Shown here: positions 25,959 through 34,822 of the stretch, piece by piece | Position numbering within the stretch: the first letter of the stretch is position 1 | Layout: each line of letters starts with the position of its first letter | From: Streptacidiphilus jiangxiensis | GTDB taxonomy: Bacteria > Actinomycetota > Actinomycetes > Streptomycetales > Streptomycetaceae | Direction of reading: 5' to 3' | Assembly: GCF_900109465.1 (NCBI RefSeq) | Contig: NZ_FOAZ01000010.1 | Location: 272,669-336,668 of the forward strand | DNA: 64,000 nt | Made by a program: the position numbers and the translations under genes | Notes under the pieces: generated by a model | Database searches by the model: none | What the model was told of the DNA's origin: nothing | What the model saw: only the letters and a program-made list of their open reading frames with translations

Positions 25959-25986
25959 GGTCGGATGAGCGGCTGCTCATCCGACC
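25959..25986 (-). terminator. Hairpin at the 3' end of the GT87-like gene
   Basis: Perfect 12-bp inverted repeat GGTCGGATGAGC/GCTCATCCGACC, loop GGCT. It overlaps the stop codon of the membrane protein and precedes the secreted protein gene by about 20 bases on its upstream side. Confidence 0.75.
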
Positions 25987-27221
25987 TGACGCCGCAGGCC
26001 CCACCACGGTTGCGACCCGTCGCAGCGAACCGCGAGACGGGTCCACAGGACCAGGACCGCCGGGAGGGCGAAGTAGCCGAAGCGGCTGGCCGGCGCGAGG
26101 GCGAAGGCGATGGCCAGGCCCAGCGCGAGGCGGTCCGCGCAGGCGACGAAGTCGACCGGCGGGCGCTTGACCAGCGAGACCGTGAGCGCCACCGCGCCGA
26201 CCAGCAGCAGCACCCCCGCGACCGCCAGACCCGGCGTGCCCAACTCCGAGAGCAGCACGCCCGGCAGGGGGCTCTTCGCGGGCGTCGCGACCGCGCCGTG
26301 GCCGGTCGGGAAGAGGAAGACCTGCTCCAGCATCGTCTTCGGCGTCCGCAGCGCGAACGGCAGGATGACCGCCCCCGCGCCGCCGAGCGTCACCGCCGCG
26401 CAGCGCAGCGCCGCGCCCAGGCCGTAGAGGGCGAACACCGCCGCGAGGACCACCGGGACCACCGGCCAGGCCGTCCACTTCAGGGTGCAGGCGAAGGCCA
26501 GGACCAGGCCTGCCGCCATCGGACGGTTGCGCAACGCCAGCGCCGGGGCGACGCAGCAGACGCCGATCAGCGGGATGTCGATCCCGCTGACGCACAGCGG
26601 CAGGGCCAGGAACGGCGAGGCCACCAGCGCGCCCACCGCGGTGCCGTACGAGATCCCGTACGAGCTCGCACCCGCAGCCGGTGCGGGAGCGGACCTCAGC
26701 ACGGCCCGCCCGGCGGACAGGCACAGCGCCAGGAAGCCCGCGCACCACAGCCTGGCGTCACCCAGCGGTCCCAGCAGGCCCAGCGCGTGCGGCAGACCGA
26801 ACAGCGCCTGGCCCGGGAGGTAGGGGTTGTAGTCGGCGAGCCCGTGCGGGTGGGCGGCGTACGGGCTGCCGGTGTGCAGCATCAGCTCCATCGAGCGTTC
26901 CATCACCGCGACCTCGGGCTGTGCCCGGCCGGTGAGGACCAGCCACCCGAGGGGCAGCGCCACCGCGCCGATCAGGGCCACCGCCACCGACGCCCGGCGC
27001 CGACCCGTCCCGGCGACGAGGGCCGCCGCCAGGTAGGCGACCGCCGCCATCGTGCCCCAGGTGCGGTGCGTGGTCAGGTTGGAGATGACCAGGAACGAGC
27101 CCGCCCACCCGGCGGCGACGAGCCACCCCAGCACCCAGGTGCGCCGCTGCTCGAACCACGCCGCCCGCCGCGTCGCCCCCGCGACGACCTGCGGTGTGCT
27201 GACTGCGATGCTGCTGCTCAC
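25977..27221 (-). CDS. Polytopic membrane protein, GT87/GT-C-like mannosyltransferase
   Basis: 414 residues with about 10 hydrophobic segments. The extracytoplasmic loop after the second or third TM has the pattern MERSMELMLHTGSPYAAHPHGLADYNPYLPGQALFGLP, resembling the substrate loop of DUF2029/GT87 polyprenyl-phosphate-sugar mannosyltransferases. The usual acidic GT-C catalytic residue is not obvious in what I can read. It is probably involved in glycosylating lipids, polysaccharide or protein at the outer face of the membrane; substrate unknown. The start is ATG (MSSSIAVSTPQVV). It stands alone, with terminators on both sides. Confidence 0.72.
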   Translation of the reverse strand: MSSSIAVSTPQVVAGATRRAAWFEQRRTWVLGWLVAAGWAGSFLVISNLTTHRTWGTMAAVAYLAAALVAGTGRRRASVAVALIGAVALPLGWLVLTGRAQPEVAVMERSMELMLHTGSPYAAHPHGLADYNPYLPGQALFGLPHALGLLGPLGDARLWCAGFLALCLSAGRAVLRSAPAPAAGASSYGISYGTAVGALVASPFLALPLCVSGIDIPLIGVCCVAPALALRNRPMAAGLVLAFACTLKWTAWPVVPVVLAAVFALYGLGAALRCAAVTLGGAGAVILPFALRTPKTMLEQVFLFPTGHGAVATPAKSPLPGVLLSELGTPGLAVAGVLLLVGAVALTVSLVKRPPVDFVACADRLALGLAIAFALAPASRFGYFALPAVLVLWTRLAVRCDGSQPWWGLRRQVG

Positions 27222-27362
27222 CGTGACCCGCCCTCCCCGTCCTTGTTGACGGGTCAGACGCTACGGGTACGCGGCGGGCCCCCGCGTCGCTCTCCGAAGG
27301 TAATTCGCGTGCATCCCTGGGATGACACCGACCCCGCGTCATCCTTCTGATGTAGCCGAACA

Positions 27363-27395
27363 ACCGGGCGCCCGTCGTAAGGACGGGCGCCCGGT
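27363..27395 (-). terminator. Terminator of the NitT/TauT-type ABC operon
   Basis: 14-bp perfect stem ACCGGGCGCCCGTC/GACGGGCGCCCGGT with a 5-base loop, about 18 bases beyond the stop of the substrate-binding protein gene. Confidence 0.9.
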
Positions 27396-27412
27396 GTGAG
27401 GGGGAGGGAAGG

Positions 27413-28504
27413 TCAGCCGTTGGCGCCCGCAGGCGTCGTGGTCGTGGTGAAGCCCTCCAGCTTGTTCGCCGCGACGACGAAGTCGTTGGTGAAGGTGGTG
27501 GAGAGGTCGACCGAGGAGGTCGCGTTGCCCGCCAGGATCTCGGTCGCCAGCGAGGTCTTCGGGCCGCCGGCCGGCATGATGCCGTCGGGCAGGAACTGGC
27601 CCTTGTCCTGCGTCAGCGCGGTGATGTAGTCGGCCTTGGTGACCAGGGCGTTGTTGGTGTACGAGGCCGGCAGGTTGTTGGCGATGTCGGCCGCGGAGTG
27701 GGTGTTGATCCAGTGCATGGTCGCGACGAGAGCGTCGACGACCTTCTGCGCGGCGTCCTTGTGGGAGTTGACCCAGTCGGTGCGGGACAGCACGGAGGCA
27801 GCCGGCCACATGCCGCCGAGGGCGCTGCTGGCACCGCTCGTGGTGGCGAGGTCGATCGCGGAGTAGGCGATGTTCTTCTTCTCCAGCGCGGCGACCGTCG
27901 GCTGCGTGGTGATCGCACAGTCGACCTTGTGGTTCTGCAGGCCGGCCACGACGGTGGCGCCCGCGCCGACGCCGACGCGGTTGAAGTCGCTGGTCTTCAG
28001 GCCCTTCTGGGCGGCCAGGAACTTGATCAGCGTGTCGGTGCCGGAGCCCAGGTCGGTGACGCCGATCGTCTTGCCCTTGAAGTCCGCGGCGGAGTGCACG
28101 TTCTCGCCGGTGGCGCACATCACGCGCTCGCCCGGGGCGCCGGAGAGCTGGATGATGTCCTCGACCGCCTTGCCCTTCACCTGGAAGTCGATCGTGTGGT
28201 TGTACCAGGCGCCGGCCATGTCGACCTGGCCGGAGGCCATCGCGTCCTCGGCGCCGACGCCGCCGTCGAGCTCGGTGGAGAGGACGACGTTGACGCCGTA
28301 CTTCTTGTAGAAGCCCAGCTGCTGCGCCAGCTCGTACGGCAGGTAGATCTGCTTGTCGATGCCGCCGACCATCAGTCTGACGGTGGGGGTTCCGGAGTCG
28401 CTGGAGCCGGAACCGCCCGAGGAGCCCGAGGAGGAGCAGGCGGTGGCGGTGCCGAGGGTGGCCAGGGCGAGGGAGGCGGCGATCACCGCGGAGCGCTTGA
28501 ACAT
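27413..28504 (-). CDS. ABC transporter substrate-binding lipoprotein (NitT/TauT family)
   Basis: 363-residue exported solute receptor of the SsuA/TauA/NMT1 type. The signal sequence MFKRSAVIAASLALATLGTATAC ends in a lipoprotein-like Cys, followed by a Ser/Gly tether. The mature part has the family pattern YLPYELAQQLGFYKKYGVNVVL … GQVDMAGAWYNHTIDF … LKGKTIGVTDLGSGTD-like segments and SGAPGERVMCATG. Ligands of this family are sulfonates, nitrate or pyrimidine precursors; which one applies cannot be told. An ATG 12 bases further upstream is also possible. It is the third gene of ATPase–permease–receptor, 48 bases after the permease. Confidence 0.87.
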   Translation of the reverse strand: MFKRSAVIAASLALATLGTATACSSSGSSGGSGSSDSGTPTVRLMVGGIDKQIYLPYELAQQLGFYKKYGVNVVLSTELDGGVGAEDAMASGQVDMAGAWYNHTIDFQVKGKAVEDIIQLSGAPGERVMCATGENVHSAADFKGKTIGVTDLGSGTDTLIKFLAAQKGLKTSDFNRVGVGAGATVVAGLQNHKVDCAITTQPTVAALEKKNIAYSAIDLATTSGASSALGGMWPAASVLSRTDWVNSHKDAAQKVVDALVATMHWINTHSAADIANNLPASYTNNALVTKADYITALTQDKGQFLPDGIMPAGGPKTSLATEILAGNATSSVDLSTTFTNDFVVAANKLEGFTTTTTPAGANG

Positions 28505-28552
28505 GGGGAGCCACATACCTTTCGAGGGTGGGGGTGCGTATGTGTCGGTACG

Positions 28553-29446
28553 TCAGATGGCGTTGGACGCCTCGGAGGGGGCGGCCGGACGCCAGGACAG
28601 CAGCCAGTGCTCGAACTTCCCGATCACCCACTCGGCCATGAGGACCAGGGCGGCGATCAGGAACATGGCCGCGAAGACCGTGTTGGGGTCGAACTGGTTC
28701 TGCGCCTGCTTGATGATCAGACCGAGGCCCTGCTGCGAGCCCAGCACCTCGCCGACCAGCGCGCCGACGATGGCGAAGCCGAAGGCGCTGTGCAGGCTGG
28801 CGATGATCCAGGTCAGCGCCGAGGGGACGATGACGTGGCGAGTGACCTGGAGGCGCGAGGCGCCGAGCACCTTCGCGTTGGCGAGGATGTTGCGGTCGAC
28901 CTCGCGCACACCCTGGAAGGCGTTGAAGAAGACCACGAAGAAGACCAGGACCGCAGCCAGCAGGATCTTGGGCAGGGTGCCGAGACCGAAGGCGACGATG
29001 AAGATCGAGCCGAGCACAATGCGCGGGATCGCGTTCACGATCTTGATGTAGGGGCCGAGCACGTCCGCGAGGTAGCGGCTCTGGCCGAGCGCGACGCCGA
29101 CGATGACACCGGCCACCGCGCCGATCGCGAAGCCGATCAGGGCCTCCTGCATGGTGACCCAGATGTTGGCGTAGATCGAGCCGAACTCGGTGCCGTTCGT
29201 GAAAAGGTTCTGCAGGCTCTTCCAGATGCCCGAGGGCTGACCGTAGAAGAACGGGTCGATCGTGTTGGTGCGGGCGGCGAGCTCCCAGCCACCCAGGAAG
29301 AGGACGGCGAAGCCGATCCGACCGGCCCAGACCGAGGCCTTGCGGCGCTGGACCGCTCGCTTGGCGGCCTTGGCTGCATCGGACTGCGCGGCGCGGGCGA
29401 CGGCGTCGACCGGGGCGCCGGTCGCGGAGGTGGATGCGGTGCTCAT
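28553..29446 (-). CDS. ABC transporter permease (NitT/TauT family)
   Basis: 297-residue inner-membrane component of the importer. After an Ala-rich cytoplasmic N-terminus come about six TM segments and the BPD_transp_1 cytoplasmic loop (NAKVLGASRLQVTRHVIVPSALTWIIASLHSAFG), which couples to the ATPase. The ATG overlaps the stop of the ATP-binding gene by 4 bases (ATGA), a translational-coupling arrangement. Start MSTASTSATGAP; a longer frame upstream is only the shadow of the ATPase gene. Confidence 0.9.
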   Translation of the reverse strand: MSTASTSATGAPVDAVARAAQSDAAKAAKRAVQRRKASVWAGRIGFAVLFLGGWELAARTNTIDPFFYGQPSGIWKSLQNLFTNGTEFGSIYANIWVTMQEALIGFAIGAVAGVIVGVALGQSRYLADVLGPYIKIVNAIPRIVLGSIFIVAFGLGTLPKILLAAVLVFFVVFFNAFQGVREVDRNILANAKVLGASRLQVTRHVIVPSALTWIIASLHSAFGFAIVGALVGEVLGSQQGLGLIIKQAQNQFDPNTVFAAMFLIAALVLMAEWVIGKFEHWLLSWRPAAPSEASNAI

Positions 29447-30279
29447 GCTGCCTTGCCTTCCTTGGTGGGGGCACCGGAGGTGCGGGCGTAGGCGCGCTCG
29501 ACCTCTTCGCGGAGGGTGTCCCAGATCTGGTGCTGGAGTTCGAGGAAGCGCGGCTCGAAGCGGATGTCCTGGACGGACCCGCGGGGGCGCGGCAGGTCGA
29601 TGTCGTAGACCGCCTTGACCGTGCCGGGGCTGGAGGTCATCACGACGACCTTGTCGGCGAGGGCGACGGCCTCGTCCAGGTCGTGGGTGATGAACAGGAC
29701 AGCCGGACGGCTCTGCTCCCACAGGCCCAGCAGCTCGTTCGACATGATCGCCTTGGTCTGCACGTCAAGGGCGCCGAACGGCTCGTCCATCATCAGGATC
29801 TTCGGCTCGTTGATCAGCGCGGCGGCCATGGCCACGCGCTTGCGCATACCGCCGGAGAGCTGGTGCGGGTAACGGTCCTCGAAGCCGGCCAGGCCCACCC
29901 GGCGCAACCAGTCCCGCGCGCGGGTCTGCGCCTCGGCCTTGCCGACGCCGCGGAAGATCGGTCCGAGTGCGACGTTCGCCAGCACCGTCTTCCAGGGCAG
30001 CAGCGCGTCCGCCTGGAACATGAAGCTGACGCCGTCGGTGATCCCGTCGACCACCTTGCCGCCGACCTTGACGGTGCCCTCGCTCGGCTTGTCCAGTCCG
30101 GACACCATGCCGAGGGTCGTCGACTTGCCGCAGCCGGTCGGTCCGACGACCGCGCAGAACTGGCCCGGCTCGACGGTGAAGGACACGTCCTTGATGGCCG
30201 TGAAGATCTCACCGCTGGGCGTCAGAAACCGCTTGGTGACGCCTTCGATCTCGATGCGGCCATTGTGCGTATCGGCCAT
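29443..30279 (-). CDS. ABC transporter ATP-binding protein (NitT/TauT family)
   Basis: 278-residue ATPase. Walker A GPTGCGKST is at 46–54, the Q-loop in SFMFQADALLPWKTV, signature LSGGMRKRVAMAAALI, Walker B ILMMDEPFGALD and H-loop FITHDLDEAV. These are typical of the SsuB/TauB/NrtD group. The ATG has GGAAGGAG 8 bases upstream; the in-frame GTG 18 bases earlier would place that Shine-Dalgarno inside the gene and is rejected. It is first gene of the three-gene operon. About 140 bases upstream contain its promoter. Confidence 0.9.
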   Translation of the reverse strand: MADTHNGRIEIEGVTKRFLTPSGEIFTAIKDVSFTVEPGQFCAVVGPTGCGKSTTLGMVSGLDKPSEGTVKVGGKVVDGITDGVSFMFQADALLPWKTVLANVALGPIFRGVGKAEAQTRARDWLRRVGLAGFEDRYPHQLSGGMRKRVAMAAALINEPKILMMDEPFGALDVQTKAIMSNELLGLWEQSRPAVLFITHDLDEAVALADKVVVMTSSPGTVKAVYDIDLPRPRGSVQDIRFEPRFLELQHQIWDTLREEVERAYARTSGAPTKEGKAA

Positions 30280-30419
30280 GAGTCCCGCTCCTTCCACACC
30301 CCCGGTTCGAGGTATTGAGAAGGTAGGAGCGGGACCCGTGTTACGTCGCTGTTTCCGTGGTTGTCAGCTGTTAGTCGCGTAAGAGCCCATTCTGCTCGTT
30401 GTGCTCAGCTACTCAGCCA

Positions 30420-30459
30420 CTCAGGCGCTCAGGCGCTCAGGCGCTCAGGCGCTCGGGCG
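30420..30459. repeat. Octanucleotide tandem repeat at an ABC ATPase stop codon
   Basis: Four perfect units of CTCAGGCG and a fifth with one mismatch (CTCGGGCG). The leftward ATPase gene terminates inside the array (stop at 30437–30439). Because the unit is not a multiple of three, copy-number change would alter the C-terminus. Confidence 0.9.
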
Positions 30460-31114
30460 GGGACGGCGCCATGTCGAAGGCGGAGTCGGCCACGGCGAGA
30501 ACCGCCGGGTCGTGCGTCGCGATCACGGTGACGCAACCGCGCCCGGCGGTGGTTCCCACGATCAGCTCGGTCAGGGCCCGGGCCTGAGTGCGGTCGACGG
30601 CGGCGGTGGGCTCGTCGACGAGCAGCAACGCGGGTTCCAGGAGCAGCGCGCGTCCGAGCGCCACGCGTTGCCGTTCCCCGCCGGAGAGCTGGTCGGCCCG
30701 GTGTCGCAGCCGGTGGCCGAGGCCGAGCTCGGTCAGCAACTCCTCAGCCCTGGGCCGGAGTTGCCGGTGGCTGCGGCCAGCGATGGAGGCTGCGGCAAGG
30801 AGTTGGTCGACGACGACGAGGCCGCCGAGCAGGTTCCCGCTCTGGAACATGTAGCCGATCCGTTCGCGCCGGGCGCGGGCGCGATCGCGCTCGCTCAGGG
30901 CGGCGAGGTCGGCGCCGTCGAGCAGTACCTGTCCGGCGTCCGGGCGCAGCAACGCGCCGGCGACCGCGAGCAGCGTCGACTTGCCGGAGCCGGACGGCCC
31001 CACCAGGGCGGTGGCGGTGCCTGCGGCAAAGGTGGCATCGAGCCCGTCCAGCACCGTGACCCGGGCGTCACCGTGGCCCAACGTCACGCTGATTCCACGC
31101 AGTTCGAGGCTCAT
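30437..31114 (-). CDS. ABC exporter ATP-binding protein (LolD/MacB type)
   Basis: 225-residue ATPase with Walker A GPSGSGKST (39–47), Q-loop GYMFQSGNLLGGL, signature LSGGERQRVALGRALLLEP, Walker B ALLLVDEPTAAVD and H-loop VIATHDPAVLA. It overlaps the permease stop by 4 bases (ATGA), so the two form one transporter of the FtsX-like/MacB class, which moves substrates out of the membrane or energises periplasmic work. The stop codon lies inside an octanucleotide tandem repeat. Expression is probably under the divergent TetR regulator. Confidence 0.9.
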   Translation of the reverse strand: MSLELRGISVTLGHGDARVTVLDGLDATFAAGTATALVGPSGSGKSTLLAVAGALLRPDAGQVLLDGADLAALSERDRARARRERIGYMFQSGNLLGGLVVVDQLLAAASIAGRSHRQLRPRAEELLTELGLGHRLRHRADQLSGGERQRVALGRALLLEPALLLVDEPTAAVDRTQARALTELIVGTTAGRGCVTVIATHDPAVLAVADSAFDMAPSPPERLSA

Positions 31115-32223
31115 CGGCCGGCTCCCAGCATCGTCGTCGGATCGGCGGTGGCGACCCGCCGCAGGGTCAGGGCGGCACCCGCGAGCCCGGCGAGGGCGAC
31201 GGTCGCCATGGTGGCCGCCAGGGTGGGCGCCGGCAGGCTGAACGGGACCTGCGCACCGAGCAGCAGCCCCACCGCGCCGGCCAGGGCGGCACCGACCAGC
31301 GTCCCGCCGACGACGACGGCCGAGGCCTGAGCGAGGGTGTGCCCGAGCAGCCGCCGCCGGGAGGCACCGAGGGCGCGCAGCAGGGCCAGCTCGGGCTGCC
31401 GCTGGACAGTCCAGATGCCGAAGAAGGCGCCGACGACGAGCGGGGCGATCAGATAGAGGAAGGTCTGGATCGAGGTCATGGTGACCTTCTCTCCGCTGTA
31501 TCCGGGCGCGGCGGCGAAGGCGTCGGCCAGCGGCACGGTGCGCGTGCCCAGCCGCCGGTCCACGGCGGCGAGGTCGGTGCCGGGCACCGCCTGGATCGCC
31601 ACCGCACTGTACTGGTAGGGCAGCTCGGCGGTGGCCTGCTGCGCTCCGGGGACGGCGAACCGGATCCGCTGCCAGGTCGCGGGGGTGACGTAGGCGACAG
31701 GCACGTGCCCGTAGGCGCTGCTCCCGGTGACACCGACGACGGTGAGGCGGACGCCGATCCGGTCGACGGTGAGGGTGTCACCGATCCTGACGCCCTGGTC
31801 GGCGAGCTTGCCGGAGACGACGACCTGGCCGTCCTCGGCGAGGCGGGCGCCCCTCTCGACACCGGGACTGAGGAACACGGCGGGGTCGACACCGAACGCG
31901 GCGAGGTCGACCTCGACGCCGCGTTCGGTGGTGCCGCGGGTAAGGGCGACGCCAAGGCCGGTCGCCCGCACACCGGGCTGCCGCTGCCAGGCGGCGAGGG
32001 TGTCGGCGCCGACGAGGCTGCGGGCGAACTGGTCGGTCTTCACGTCGGGCGAGAAGGCGAGATCGGTGGCGGACAACCGACGCAGCGCGGATACGGTGTC
32101 GTCGCCGAGGCCGGTGGTGAAGCCGGAGACGATCCCGACCAGGGCGGCGACGAGGACCACGACGGCGCCCATGAGCAGGAAGCGTCCGCGCGCGGCCTTG
32201 AGTTCGAGCAGGGCGAGATGCAC
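31111..32223 (-). CDS. FtsX-like ABC transporter permease (MacB/DevC type)
   Basis: 370-residue membrane subunit with the four-TM MacB architecture: one N-terminal TM (FLLMGAVVVLVAALVGIVSG), a large extracytoplasmic domain (about 45–245, with VVVSGKLADQGVRIGDTLTVDRIGVRLTVVGV as seen in FtsX-like proteins, in separate pieces), then three TMs and the coupling loop ELALLRALGASRRRLLGHTL. The GTG start has GGAAGGAG 5 bases upstream; an ATG upstream lies within the operator. It is divergent from a tetR gene and probably first in a two-gene operon. The substrate is unknown; drugs, lipids or peptides are plausible. Confidence 0.88.
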   Translation of the reverse strand: MHLALLELKAARGRFLLMGAVVVLVAALVGIVSGFTTGLGDDTVSALRRLSATDLAFSPDVKTDQFARSLVGADTLAAWQRQPGVRATGLGVALTRGTTERGVEVDLAAFGVDPAVFLSPGVERGARLAEDGQVVVSGKLADQGVRIGDTLTVDRIGVRLTVVGVTGSSAYGHVPVAYVTPATWQRIRFAVPGAQQATAELPYQYSAVAIQAVPGTDLAAVDRRLGTRTVPLADAFAAAPGYSGEKVTMTSIQTFLYLIAPLVVGAFFGIWTVQRQPELALLRALGASRRRLLGHTLAQASAVVVGGTLVGAALAGAVGLLLGAQVPFSLPAPTLAATMATVALAGLAGAALTLRRVATADPTTMLGAGR

Positions 32224-32241
32224 CGTGCTCCTTCCAACATA

Positions 32242-32286
32242 GGGACAAGGTGTCCCCAAGATAGAACATGGGGACGCCGCGTCCCC
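32242..32286. promoter_or_regulatory. Twin TetR-type operators in the divergent promoter region
   Basis: Two similar palindromes 29 bp centre to centre: GGGACA-AGG-TGTCCC (32242–32256) and GGGGACG-CCG-CGTCCCC (32270–32286). Both fit GGGAC-N5-GTCCC. The first sits about 19 bases before the permease start and the second about 42 bases before the regulator start, ideal for repressing both genes. Confidence 0.75.
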
Positions 32287-32327
32287 AAACCGGGGTCGTC
32301 GCCGGGTCCGCCTCCTACACTGGGCGG

Positions 32328-32915
32328 ATGCCCAGGATCAGCGCCGCCTCCGTGGCCGACCACCGCGCGCAGCAACGGCAGGCGCTCCTCGTCGCGGCCC
32401 GCGAGCTGCTGGAGGAGGGCGACGCGTCCGCGGTGACCTTCGCGGCGGTCGCCGCGCGGGCGGGTCTGGCCCGCAACAGCCTCTACAAGTACTTCGCCGA
32501 CCGCGGCGCGCTGCTGGCCGAGGTTGTCCGCGAGGTCACCCCGCGCTGGACGGCCCGGATCGACGCGGAGCTCGCCCAGGCCCCCGACGCGCGCGGTCGC
32601 GTCGCCGCCTACGTCCGCGCCCAGTGCGCGCTGGCCCACGAGGGCGAGCACCGCGTCGCCCGCGCGCTGGCCGAGGACGGCGACGCGGTGGTGCTGCGCG
32701 CGGGCGCGGCCGAGGCGCACCGCGCGATCCTCGAACCGCTCGTCGCGACGCTGCGCGACCTCGGCGACGACACGCCGCTGCGCACGGCGCTGCTGCTCCA
32801 GGGTCTGGTCAACGCGGCCGTCACCGCGCTGGACGCGGGCGAGCCCTACCCGGACGTCACCGAGCGCGCCGTGGCCATGGCCCTTGGCGCGCTCGACGCG
32901 GCGGTCAGCGGCTGA
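32328..32915 (+). CDS. TetR/AcrR family transcriptional regulator
   Basis: 195 residues. The N-terminal TetR helix-turn-helix is evident: LLVAARELLEEGDASAVTFAAVAARAGLARNSLYKYFADRGALL (read in two stretches). The C-terminal ligand/dimer domain is helical and Ala-rich, without a recognisable ligand signature. It is divergent from the FtsX-like exporter genes, with two matching palindromes between them. The simplest reading is a repressor that releases the exporter operon when its substrate is present. It is convergent with the sugar permease gene, with no gap. Confidence 0.87.
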   Translation: MPRISAASVADHRAQQRQALLVAARELLEEGDASAVTFAAVAARAGLARNSLYKYFADRGALLAEVVREVTPRWTARIDAELAQAPDARGRVAAYVRAQCALAHEGEHRVARALAEDGDAVVLRAGAAEAHRAILEPLVATLRDLGDDTPLRTALLLQGLVNAAVTALDAGEPYPDVTERAVAMALGALDAAVSG

Positions 32916-33830
32916 TCAGCCCTTCACCGAGCCCGCCAGCAGCCCGCGGACGAAGTAACGCTGCAACGAGAAGAAGACGATCAGCGGGACGACGACGGAG
33001 ACGAACGCACCCGCCGTCAGGATCTCCCAGTGGTCGCCGAAGGAGCCGGACAGCTGCGCCAACCGGGAGGGCATCGGCGCGGACTCCGGTGCGCCGCCGG
33101 TGAAGGTGAGCCCGACCAGCAGGTCGTTCCAGACCCACAGGAACTGGAAGATGGCGAACGAGGCCAGCGCCGGAGTCGCCAGCGGCAGCACGATCGAGCG
33201 GAACACCCGGAAGTGGCTGGCGCCGTCGACGCGCGCGGCCTCGATCAGGTCGCGGGGCAGCTGGGCGATGAAGTTGTGCAGCAGGAAGACCGCGAGCGGC
33301 AGCGCGAACATGGTGTGCGCGATCCACACCGGCGCGTAGGTGCCGCCCATGCCGAGCGCCGGAAAGATCGTCACGCCGCCGATGTGCGCGCCGCCGGAGA
33401 ACAGCTGGAGCAGCGGCACCAGCGCCATCTGCAGCGGCACCACCTGCAGCGCGAAGATCACGAAGAAGATCGCGTCGCTCCCCCGGAACGGGATCCAGGC
33501 CAGCACGTAGGCGGCCATCGACGCGATCACGATCGGGAAGATCGTGGCCGGAACGGTGATCGCGATCGAGTTCACCAGGTAGGGCATCAGCCCGTCCTGG
33601 ACCCCGAACCCGCCGTTGAACAGCACGTCGTGGTAGTTCGCCAGGGTCAGGTGCGGGTGTGCGAAGAAGTCCCACCACCCGGTGTTCGCCACGTCCTGCT
33701 GCGGCCGCAGCGAGGTGACCAGCAGCCCGAGCGTCGGCACCGTCCACACGACGGTGACCAGCAGCACCGCGAAGGACGCGAGGGGGCTGCTGATCGCCCG
33801 CCGCACACCGGTACGAGTCGGCGTCGCCAT
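32916..33830 (-). CDS. Carbohydrate ABC transporter permease (MalG-like)
   Basis: 304-residue permease with about six TMs. The EAA loop coupling to the ATPase reads EAARVDGASHFRVFRSIVLPLATPALAS. The start codon overlaps the stop of the first permease by one base (TGATG), so translation is coupled. It ends with the usual LQRYFVRGLLAGSVKG, a typical C-terminus of sugar permeases of the AglG/MalG group. With the MalF-like gene and the lipoprotein it forms a sugar importer. No ATPase gene accompanies it, which in Streptomyces usually means the shared ATPase MsiK is used (established for several sugar systems; inferred here). Confidence 0.9.
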   Translation of the reverse strand: MATPTRTGVRRAISSPLASFAVLLVTVVWTVPTLGLLVTSLRPQQDVANTGWWDFFAHPHLTLANYHDVLFNGGFGVQDGLMPYLVNSIAITVPATIFPIVIASMAAYVLAWIPFRGSDAIFFVIFALQVVPLQMALVPLLQLFSGGAHIGGVTIFPALGMGGTYAPVWIAHTMFALPLAVFLLHNFIAQLPRDLIEAARVDGASHFRVFRSIVLPLATPALASFAIFQFLWVWNDLLVGLTFTGGAPESAPMPSRLAQLSGSFGDHWEILTAGAFVSVVVPLIVFFSLQRYFVRGLLAGSVKG

Positions 33831-34804
33831 CAGCGGATCCCCCGTTCCTTGCGCAGCATCGCGACGTTGTAGGCGACCAGCGGCACCACGGCCAGGAAGA
33901 GCAGCACGGCCAGGGCGCCGGCCCTTCCGTTGTTGAACTCGGTGAAGGCCTGGTTGTACATCTCGTTGGCCAGCACCTGGGTGCCGAAGTTGCCGCCGGT
34001 CATGGTCCGGATGATGTCGAAGAGCTTCAGCGTCGTGATCATCACCGTGGTCAGCACGACGATGATCGTGCTGCGGATCATCGGGATGGTGACGTTGCGG
34101 AACAGCCGCCACCCCTGCGCGCCGTCGAGCACGGCCGCCTCGGTGATGTCCTCCGGAATGGCCTTGATGGCGGCGGAGAGCACGACCATGGCGAACCCGG
34201 TCTGCACCCAGATCATGATGATCATCAGCAGGAAGTTGTTGAGCGGGTGCGACAGGATCCAGTTCGGCGGATGGTGCCAGCCGAGCCAGAGGCAGATCTG
34301 CGAGAGCAGGCCGATCTGCGGCTGGGAGGGGTCGCGGTAGGCGTAGACGAACTTCCAGATGATGCTGGCGCCGACGAAGGAGATCGCCATCGGCATGAAG
34401 ATCAGCGACTTGTAGATCGCCTGCCCCCGCAGCCGGTCCACGAGCAGCGCGAGCACGAGCCCGAGACCGGTGGTCAGCAGCGGCGCGACGACGATCCAGA
34501 GCAGGGTGTTCAGCAGCACCTGGTGGATGTCGGAGTTCCCGAACGCCCAGGTGTAGTTGCCGGCGCCGAGGAACTTCGTGGAGTCCTCGTTGAACAGGCT
34601 CAGGTAGATCGTCCTGATCGCCGGGATCACGATCCCGACGAGCAGCAGCAGGATCGCCGGCCCGAGCAGCAGCAGGATCGCCAGCCTGCGCGACAGCCGC
34701 CCGCGCGCCGCTCCGGCCAGGTAGAACAGCAGGAGCAGCACACCGAGGAAGCCGGCGACGGCACCGAACATGTTCCCGAACTTGACGGACGTATCAGCCC
34801 ACAT
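33830..34804 (-). CDS. Carbohydrate ABC transporter permease (MalF-like)
   Basis: 324-residue permease. After an N-terminal TM pair (NMFGAVAGFLGVLLLLFYLAG; LAILLLLGPAILLLLVGIVI) come the SLFNEDSTKFLGAGNYTWAF segment typical of sugar MalF proteins, further TMs and the EAA motif EAAVLDGAQGWRLFRNVTIPMIRST. It starts with ATG. It lies downstream of the binding-protein gene but is separated from it by palindromic element copy 3, so it is probably expressed at a lower level than the receptor. Confidence 0.9.
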   Translation of the reverse strand: MWADTSVKFGNMFGAVAGFLGVLLLLFYLAGAARGRLSRRLAILLLLGPAILLLLVGIVIPAIRTIYLSLFNEDSTKFLGAGNYTWAFGNSDIHQVLLNTLLWIVVAPLLTTGLGLVLALLVDRLRGQAIYKSLIFMPMAISFVGASIIWKFVYAYRDPSQPQIGLLSQICLWLGWHHPPNWILSHPLNNFLLMIIMIWVQTGFAMVVLSAAIKAIPEDITEAAVLDGAQGWRLFRNVTIPMIRSTIIVVLTTVMITTLKLFDIIRTMTGGNFGTQVLANEMYNQAFTEFNNGRAGALAVLLFLAVVPLVAYNVAMLRKERGIR

Positions 34805-34822
34805 GAGAAGTCGCTCCTACCC

